Assembly (NCBI GenBank): GCA_021846985.1
Contig: JAJZVX010000001.1
Location: 310,001-374,000 of the forward strand
Reading direction: 5' to 3'
DNA: 64,000 bases
Origin: Acidobacteriota bacterium
GTDB lineage: Bacteria > Acidobacteriota > Terriglobia > Terriglobales > Acidobacteriaceae
Position numbers and translations under genes: made by a program. The notes beneath the pieces were generated by a model that did not search any database, was not told where the DNA came from, and saw nothing but the letters and a program-made list of their open reading frames with translations. Shown piece after piece: positions 58,714 through 64,000 of this stretch. Each line of letters starts with the position of its first letter. Position 1 is the first letter of the stretch.

Positions 58714-60594
58714 ATGGCAACAGATATGCCGCAATTCGCCGACATCTTTACCGAACGTCCCTTGCTCGCCGATGGAGCCATGGGAACCGTGCTGTATTCC
58801 CGCGGAATATTCATCAATCGCTGCTACGACGAGCTGAACCTCTCTGATCCCAGTCTGATTCTTTCCGTGCATGAGGAGTATCTGCAGGCGGGCGCAGAGA
58901 TTCTGGAAACCAACACATTTGGCGCCAACCGCTTCCGCCTGTCTCGTCACGGCCTGGCGGCCAAGGTAACCGAGATCAACACGGCAGGTGTCCGCGTGGC
59001 CCGGCAGGCCGTGGAGCATCTGAAGGAAAAGCAGGCGGGCACCGCATGGGTAGCCGGAGCGGTGGGGCCGCTGGGCGTGCGTCTGGAACCGCTGGGCAAA
59101 ACCGGGCTGGATGAGGCGCGCGCAGCGTTTGCCGAGCAAATAGGGGCGCTGGCCGGCGCCGGCGTGGATTTTCTGGTCATCGAGACGATGCCAGCGCTGA
59201 ACGAAGCCCATGAGGCGCTGGAGGCGGCGCGGGAAGTGGCGCCGGAACTCCCCGTTCTGGTGATGGTGACCGTGGACGACGAGAGCAACTGCCTGGACGG
59301 CTCTTCGCCCGAGCAAGCCGCCGCGCTTCTGACCGAGTGGGGCGCGGGAGCAGTGGGAGTGAACTGCTCTACGGGGCCTGCCACGGTGCTGACGGCGATT
59401 GAGGCGATGCGCAAGACGACAACGCTTCCGCTGGCGGCTATGCCCAATGCGGGGATGCCGCGAGCCGTGGAGGGCCGGAACATCTATCTGTGCTCGCCGG
59501 AGTATATGGCCAGCTTTGCGCGCAAGGCGATTCATGCGGGAGCGCAGGTGGTGGGCGGCTGCTGCGGCACCACGCCCAATCACATCCGCGCCATGCGTTC
59601 TGCCATGCGGGCCATCGACGCGCAGGCACAGGTGGAGGTTTCCGGCTCCGCTCCAGCCCTGAGCACGGAAACCCCGCCTGCTCCGCTGGGGGAGCGCTCA
59701 CGCATCGGCTCGCTGCTCGATCAGGGCAAGTTCATCTCGCTGGTGGAAATTGTTCCGCCGCGAGGCATCAACTGCACCAAGGAGATCGAGGGCGCGCAAC
59801 TGCTGACTCAACTCGGCGTTCATGCCATTAACGTGCCCGATTCGCCGCGGGCTTCGGCGCGCATGAGCGCGCAGAGCCTTTGCATTCAGATCCAGCAACT
59901 GACCGGCATCGAGACGGTGCTGCACTACACCTGCCGCGACCGGAACTTGCTGAGCATTCAATCCGATCTGCTGGGGGCTTCGTCCATAGGGTTGCGCAAC
60001 ATCCTGTGTCTGACGGGCGATCCGCCCAAGCTGGGCAACTATCCTGACGCCACGGCGGTCTTCGACGTGGACTCGATTGGGCTGGTGAATATTGTGCAGC
60101 GGCTGAACCATGGACTCGATATTGGTTCAAATCCGATTGGCGCCAGCACCAACTTCACCATCGGCGTGGCGGCCAATCCGGGCGTGCCCGACATTGAGCA
60201 CGAGCTGCGGCGTTTCTTCTACAAGGTGGAAGCGGGGGCCGAATACGCCATCACCCAACCCGTCTTCGACCTGCGCCTGCTGGAGTATTTTCTGGAGCGC
60301 ATCAAGAACCACCGCATTCCCGTGATCGCCGGTATCTGGCCGCTCACCAGTCTGCGCAACGCGGAGTTCATGAAGAACGACCTGCGCGTGTCGATGCCAG
60401 AAGAGATCATGCTGCGCATGGCGCAGGCCGACACGGCCGATGCAGCGCGCCGGGAAGGCATTCTGATTGCCCAGGAGATGCTGGAGGCGGTGCGGCCGTA
60501 TGTACAGGGAGTGCAGGTGAGCGCGCCGTTCGGCCGGTATAGCGCGGCCGCCGAGGTGATCGCAAGCGTGCTGCCGCCAGCCAAGACGGAGTAA
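58714..60594 (+). CDS. yitJ: Bifunctional homocysteine S-methyltransferase / methylenetetrahydrofolate reductase
   Basis: 626 aa. Residues 1-300 form the Hcy-binding methyltransferase: LLADGAMGTVLYSRG, LETNTFGANRFRL, and zinc ligands in VGVNCSTGP and GGCCGTTPNHI. Residues ~340-620 are a MetF-type MTHFR barrel: LVEIVPPRGIN, HYTCRDRN, ILCLTGDPP, GVAANPG, FYKVEAGAEYAITQPVFD and IPVIAGIWPLTSLRNAEF. The arrangement matches B. subtilis YitJ. There is no cobalamin-binding or activation domain, so as a methionine synthase it would need partner proteins or an alternative donor. It is followed after 5 bp by xseB. Confidence 0.92.
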   Translation: MATDMPQFADIFTERPLLADGAMGTVLYSRGIFINRCYDELNLSDPSLILSVHEEYLQAGAEILETNTFGANRFRLSRHGLAAKVTEINTAGVRVARQAVEHLKEKQAGTAWVAGAVGPLGVRLEPLGKTGLDEARAAFAEQIGALAGAGVDFLVIETMPALNEAHEALEAAREVAPELPVLVMVTVDDESNCLDGSSPEQAAALLTEWGAGAVGVNCSTGPATVLTAIEAMRKTTTLPLAAMPNAGMPRAVEGRNIYLCSPEYMASFARKAIHAGAQVVGGCCGTTPNHIRAMRSAMRAIDAQAQVEVSGSAPALSTETPPAPLGERSRIGSLLDQGKFISLVEIVPPRGINCTKEIEGAQLLTQLGVHAINVPDSPRASARMSAQSLCIQIQQLTGIETVLHYTCRDRNLLSIQSDLLGASSIGLRNILCLTGDPPKLGNYPDATAVFDVDSIGLVNIVQRLNHGLDIGSNPIGASTNFTIGVAANPGVPDIEHELRRFFYKVEAGAEYAITQPVFDLRLLEYFLERIKNHRIPVIAGIWPLTSLRNAEFMKNDLRVSMPEEIMLRMAQADTADAARREGILIAQEMLEAVRPYVQGVQVSAPFGRYSAAAEVIASVLPPAKTE

Positions 60595-60599
60595 AAGCC

Positions 60600-60824
60600 A
60601 TGCCCTCGTTTGAAGAGTCGCTCAAGAAACTGGAATCGATTGTGGACCAACTGGAGAAGGGCGATTTGGCTCTGGAGGAGTCACTCAACCTCTTCGAGGA
60701 GGGTGTGAACCTGTCGGCGGCCTGCAAGCAGGAGTTGGACGCGGCCGAGGGCAAGGTGCAGAAGCTGGTGAAGCAGCGCGATGGCACGATGAAGCCCGAG
60801 CCGTTTCTGACCGAAAAGCCCTGA
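60600..60824 (+). CDS. xseB: Exodeoxyribonuclease VII small subunit
   Basis: 74 aa. SFEESLKKLESIVDQLEKGDLALEESLNLFEEGVNLSAACKQELDAAEGKVQKL is the full XseB signature and normal length. XseB subunits bind the XseA catalytic subunit to form exonuclease VII, which degrades single-stranded DNA. No xseA is in the window. Starts 5 bp after the upstream stop, so it is cotranscribed with the methyltransferase/MTHFR gene. Confidence 0.95.
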   Translation: MPSFEESLKKLESIVDQLEKGDLALEESLNLFEEGVNLSAACKQELDAAEGKVQKLVKQRDGTMKPEPFLTEKP

Positions 60825-60885
60825 TGGAGCGGCCTCTGCCTGCATCCGGGCAGCGGGGGATCGCGGCGCGGGCAGAAGTTTTCCG

Positions 60886-61437
60886 TCAACGGTGTGGCGC
60901 GACCTGGAGTTTCATTCGCAACCAGGCCAGCATGGGCGGGCTGATGCGGGCAAAGTGCTCCAGTTCGAAGAGGGGCGCCACGGCATGCAGGCGGCTGCGC
61001 GAGGGCGCCGCGCCGGCACGAACGACCATGGCATCGGCCCGGCGGAGGAAGGCAGAAAAGGATGGCTTGCCCGGTACATTGGCATCCGGAGCGAGGACGG
61101 CAAGCGCGAGATCCTGACGGAGTTGGCTCAGGATGGAGTTTGACTCAAGGATCAGATGGGCGCCTGGACCGGTAGTTTTCCGCAGCGCGCGAAGCGGGAT
61201 CCGCCCGTTTTTCTTAGCGACCAGCAGCGCGCGGCAAGCTCCGGCCTCGAGGTAGCGGGCAGTGTCGGTTTCCGGGCCCGCAGCCGTTTCTTCCCAGACG
61301 GGATCTGGCTTCCCATGGTCGTGATCCGTGACCTTGACCGCGGTCCAGCGGAACTCAACGAGGGCGGCGATGAGACCGCAGACGAGCGTGGTTTTACCCA
61401 CATGCTTGCCGCTGCCGCCGACGACGAGGATGGCCAT
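60886..61437 (-). CDS. MobB-like P-loop NTPase
   Basis: 183 aa. MAILVVGGSGKHVGKTTLVCGLIAALVEFRWTAVKVTDHDHG has a Walker A (GSGKHVGKTT) and the KVTDHDH segment that resembles MobB. DTARYLEAGACRALLVAKKNG also fits that family. MobB acts in molybdopterin guanine dinucleotide formation, but no other molybdenum gene is nearby; this gene is the last in the lpxD operon, 5 bp after the lpxD stop. The real role may be different. Confidence 0.75.
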   Translation of the reverse strand: MAILVVGGSGKHVGKTTLVCGLIAALVEFRWTAVKVTDHDHGKPDPVWEETAAGPETDTARYLEAGACRALLVAKKNGRIPLRALRKTTGPGAHLILESNSILSQLRQDLALAVLAPDANVPGKPSFSAFLRRADAMVVRAGAAPSRSRLHAVAPLFELEHFARISPPMLAWLRMKLQVAPHR

Positions 61438-61442
61438 GGCCG

Positions 61443-62474
61443 CTACTCCTGGCGATTTTGCGGAGTTTTGCGCGCGCTCCTGGCCAGACGGCCCAGCACC
61501 GCCGTTTCGCGCATGACCTGCGCCAGGGGCCTGGCGGGGGTGCCAAAGAAGACCGTTCCCGGTTTCACTCCATCGTTGGTCAGTGTTTTGCCGTTGAAGA
61601 CGCCGGATTGGCCGCCGAGAATCACTCCCGGTCCCACCGTGACGTGGTCGCCAATGCCGACCTGGCCGGCGAGGATTGCGCCGTCACCCACCTTACTGGA
61701 GCCGGAGATTCCGGTGAGCGCGACCAGGATGACATTTTCCCCGATTTCGCAGTTATGTCCAACGTGGACGAGGTTGTCAATTTTGGTTCCCCGGCCGATT
61801 CTGGTTTGCTGGAGGGCGCCGCGGTCCACGGTGGAGTTGGCGCCGATCTCGACATCGTCCTCGATGAGCAACGTGCCTTGCTGGGGAAACTGCGTATAGG
61901 CGCCGGTTTCCGCGTCGCGCACGAAGCCGAACCCATCGGCTCCGAGCACAACGCCCGCGTGAAGAACAACGCGGTCTCCCAGTGTGGTTCCGGGATAAAG
62001 AACGACGCGGGGATGGATGAGGCAGTCGCGCCCGATGCACACGCCTTGGCCGATGATGGCTCCGGCCTCGACGCGCGTTCCGGGTCCGATGGAAGCGCCG
62101 TTGCCAATGACGGCGCAGGGGCCGACGGAAACATCCGGAGGAAGGCTGACGCCAGCGCCGACCACCGCGGAGGGATGAATCCCGGTGGAAGATGGGCGGG
62201 GCGACAGGAGTCTGGCCGCGCGGGCGAACCAGAGACGCGGTTGGGGTGTTTCCACGACGGCCATGGAAGCCGGATAAGAGGCCAGCATGCCGGCGCGGAG
62301 AACCACAGCCCCCGCCCGGCCAGTTACGGCATCGGCCGCCGCCGCGGAATCCTCAGCGAAGACAAGATCGGAAGGTCCGGCCAGAGCGGAGGCGTTGACC
62401 GCACGAATGAGAGCGTGCGCATGGCCGCAAACGAGCTTTCCTCCCAAAGCCTGGATCAATTCACCCAGCGTCAT
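61443..62474 (-). CDS. lpxD: UDP-3-O-acylglucosamine N-acyltransferase LpxD
   Basis: 343 aa. The N-terminal uridine-binding domain ([15 protein letters not shown]...[16 protein letters not shown]) is followed by a left-handed beta helix of hexapeptide repeats ([35 protein letters not shown]). The catalytic His lies in [12 protein letters not shown], and a C-terminal helix ends the protein. It adds the second 3-hydroxyacyl chain from acyl-ACP in lipid A synthesis. Gene order is LpxL-like (9-bp gap), lpxD, MobB-like (5-bp gap), a single transcription unit. Confidence 0.95.
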   Translation of the reverse strand: MTLGELIQALGGKLVCGHAHALIRAVNASALAGPSDLVFAEDSAAAADAVTGRAGAVVLRAGMLASYPASMAVVETPQPRLWFARAARLLSPRPSSTGIHPSAVVGAGVSLPPDVSVGPCAVIGNGASIGPGTRVEAGAIIGQGVCIGRDCLIHPRVVLYPGTTLGDRVVLHAGVVLGADGFGFVRDAETGAYTQFPQQGTLLIEDDVEIGANSTVDRGALQQTRIGRGTKIDNLVHVGHNCEIGENVILVALTGISGSSKVGDGAILAGQVGIGDHVTVGPGVILGGQSGVFNGKTLTNDGVKPGTVFFGTPARPLAQVMRETAVLGRLARSARKTPQNRQE

Positions 62475-62483
62475 GATTTCCCC

Positions 62484-63383
62484 TTAGTAAAGCGCCGGCT
62501 CGCCTGCCGGCCGGGTCTTCCAGCGGCGGTGAATCCAGAGCCACTGGTCAGGATAGCGCCGAATCCAGGTTTCAATGGCGCTGGTGCAGGCTTGCGTAGC
62601 AGCGACGATGGCAGCTTGATCGGCCTTGGCGCGCGGGAAGTCAATCTCGGGGCCAAAGTGCAGGACATATCGGCGTCGATCGGCTTCCCACAGCATGAAG
62701 CCTGGCAATACGGCCGCGCCGGTCTTCAGAGCCACGCGGGCCAGGCCCGAAGCCGTGCAGGCAGGAAGGCCAAAGAAGTCAACGAAAATGCCTTGAGGCG
62801 GGGTCATGTTGGTGTCCATGAGAATTCCCACCGTCTCTCCGGCGCGCATAGCGCGCAGCAGGTCGCGGGCAAAGTCGTCTTTGTGCAGTACCCGGTTGCC
62901 GTGCCGGCAACGAATAGCATTGACAAAGGTATCGAGGCGGCGATTGTCGAGACGGCGGATGACCATCCCCATGGGATAGCCCATGAGAGAGTGATAAAAG
63001 CTGGAAAGCTCCCAAGCCCCAAGATGCCCGGTCGCCACCAGCACGCCTTTGCCGCGGGACTGTGCGGCCAGATAGTGTTCCAGCCCTTCGCAGCCGATCC
63101 AGTTGCGGGTGTTGCCAGCCGTGTAGCGGGACATACGGCAGAACTCGACAAGCTGCCAGCCCAGATGGCGAAAGACGCCGCGCAGGATGCTGGTTCTTGC
63201 CGGGGCAGAAAGCTCCGGATAGGCCAGTTCCAGGTTGTGCATCCCCACGCGTCTCAGGCGGCGGTGCAGGCCATAGACGGAGGAGGAAAGGAAGCCGGCA
63301 ACCAGACGCGCCAAGGAGCGAGGCAAGACGCCAAGGAGGCCTGCCACGGCACGCACCAACCAGTACTCGATCCTCTCGCGCAT
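62484..63383 (-). CDS. Lipid A acyltransferase, LpxL/HtrB family
   Basis: 299 aa from ATG 63383; the track's upstream extension is not typical. One N-terminal hydrophobic segment (EYWLVRAVAGLLGVLPRSLARLVAGFLSSSVYGLHRRLRRVGMHNLELAYPE). The catalytic H(X4)D/E motif is VATGHLGAWELSS, the second block is GILMDTNMTPPQGIFVDFFG, and the C-terminal block is YPDQWLWIHRRWKTRP. It adds late acyl chains to Kdo2-lipid A or a related glycolipid at the inner membrane. First gene of the lpxD operon. Confidence 0.9.
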   Translation of the reverse strand: MRERIEYWLVRAVAGLLGVLPRSLARLVAGFLSSSVYGLHRRLRRVGMHNLELAYPELSAPARTSILRGVFRHLGWQLVEFCRMSRYTAGNTRNWIGCEGLEHYLAAQSRGKGVLVATGHLGAWELSSFYHSLMGYPMGMVIRRLDNRRLDTFVNAIRCRHGNRVLHKDDFARDLLRAMRAGETVGILMDTNMTPPQGIFVDFFGLPACTASGLARVALKTGAAVLPGFMLWEADRRRYVLHFGPEIDFPRAKADQAAIVAATQACTSAIETWIRRYPDQWLWIHRRWKTRPAGEPALY

Positions 63384-63494
63384 AGAAAGCGGCAAAGGAC
63401 CAGTGTAACCGCTGCCGGCTGACTGCCGGGCGGATGAGCCGGGAGGCGAGGCGAACTGGCACATTCGCCTCCCGGTAAACGCAACCCCCACGGG

Positions 63495-64000
63495 CTATTT
63501 GTGGTGCTTTGCGTCGACAAAGTAATGGGCGACGCTGCGTACGAATGGAACGGCTCCCGCGGGAACCGGCACATTGCCTTTGAGAATGGACTCGAAGGTG
63601 TGCGGCGCTCCGTAATAAAGCTCCGTATCCTCCTGGTTCTGGCTCACGCTGGTTCCGTCCAGGCTGATGCCGGCAAAGACGCCCTTGTTGCGCGAGTAGC
63701 TGAGGAGTTCGGCATTCAACTTCCAGTCGGTTGAGGCCTGCCCACTGCGCCCCACGGGACCGGCTGCCGCCGAGGCGTCGCCTCCGATCTTGAACTTACT
63801 TTTCAGAAGATCCTGGAAGCCGCGATCGTTGACAGCGACCAGAACCAGATCGGTCGACTGCCCGCCAATCTGGAATCCGAACGAACCGCCCGCCATGCGA
63901 ATAAACACAGGCGCGCTCCAGCCATGGCCGGTGCGGCAGGTGACGACGCCCTGGCCATATTGCACACCCCACACGAAGGCGCCCTTCTTCATGCCCGGAA
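63495..64000 (-). CDS. SYLF/YSC84 lipid-binding domain protein, 5' end beyond window
   Basis: 168 residues are visible in an open frame that continues off the right edge; MKKGAFVWGVQYGQGVVTCR at 63992 is preceded by in-frame Pro-Gly, matching the internal VPGxKKGAF motif of SYLF proteins, so the ATG there is not the true start. Further blocks are SFGFQIGGQSTDLVLVAVNDRGFQDLLKSKFKIGGDASAAAGPVGR and KGVFAGISLDGTSV. SYLF proteins bind phosphoinositide-like lipids or act at membranes; bacterial members usually carry a signal peptide in the part not seen here. Confidence 0.88.
   Translation of the reverse strand, partial: PGMKKGAFVWGVQYGQGVVTCRTGHGWSAPVFIRMAGGSFGFQIGGQSTDLVLVAVNDRGFQDLLKSKFKIGGDASAAAGPVGRSGQASTDWKLNAELLSYSRNKGVFAGISLDGTSVSQNQEDTELYYGAPHTFESILKGNVPVPAGAVPFVRSVAHYFVDAKHHK

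Noticed and set aside
1-64000. CRISPR arrays, rRNA/tRNA genes, insertion sequences, prophage genes
   Set aside because: None seen: no regularly spaced repeats, no tRNA cloverleaf signatures, and no transposase, integrase or phage structural proteins in the frames.

Overview
The window is a GC-rich stretch of about 64 kb of bacterial chromosome. It has no rRNA, tRNA, CRISPR array, transposase or prophage that I could recognise. Gene content fits a Gram-negative, cellulose-making, c-type-cytochrome-bearing soil bacterium. The best guess is an Acidobacteriota (Terriglobia/Acidobacteriaceae-like), from the BcsA-BcsB fusion operon, the compact ccmF-ccmH-ccmI clusters, a BshB1-type deacetylase, a split KdpD and lipid A genes. 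That assignment is inference from gene content and protein style, not from a marker gene.

Left end (1-4059, + strand): part of a bacterial microcompartment (BMC) locus. It holds three BMC pentamer (EutN/CcmL) genes, the first cut by the window edge, plus a PduP/EutE-type CoA-acylating aldehyde dehydrogenase with an N-terminal encapsulation helix, a class II aldolase with an EutQ-like N-terminal extension, and a DeoR-family regulator. This set points to fucose/rhamnose-type sugar-phosphate cleavage to lactaldehyde and its conversion to lactyl-CoA inside a shell. A polyphosphate-glucokinase-like ROK kinase, MscS channel, DUF255 thioredoxin-like protein, glutathione peroxidase, M20 peptidase, hydrolase, glycerate kinase and LacI regulator follow (4430-13719).

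Middle: a cytochrome c maturation cluster (ccmF-ccmH-ccmI, 13791-16644, - strand) lies back to back with a cellulose operon (bcsQ-like, bcsAB fusion, bcsZ, bcsC; 17477-31218). A second, paralogous ccm cluster lies at 40929-43726. Both ccm clusters carry a perfect TGTGA-N6-TCACA operator upstream, and the two ccmF genes share a nearly identical DNA tract. Between them are a stand-alone KdpD N-terminal half paired with a histidine-kinase-like protein whose phosphoacceptor His is Arg, a polytopic membrane protein divergent from a polyprenol-phosphate-mannose-synthase-like GT2, a ZIP transporter, YchF and a DUF4149 membrane protein.

Right part: uvrB, cyaY, an orphan pstS with a clear terminator, a secreted GtaA-like (DUF4965) protein, a DMT transporter, a Tat-exported TIM-barrel protein, phoR-phoB, a half-size TSUP permease, a SAM methyltransferase, a BshB1-like deacetylase, a beta-propeller-like lipoprotein, a fused homocysteine methyltransferase/MTHFR, and xseB. 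Last is a tight lipid A operon (LpxL/HtrB-like, lpxD, a MobB-like NTPase) and a SYLF/YSC84 gene cut by the right edge. A dispersed element of about 155 bp occurs twice in intergenic DNA (4238-4396 and 16917-17072) in opposite orientations.
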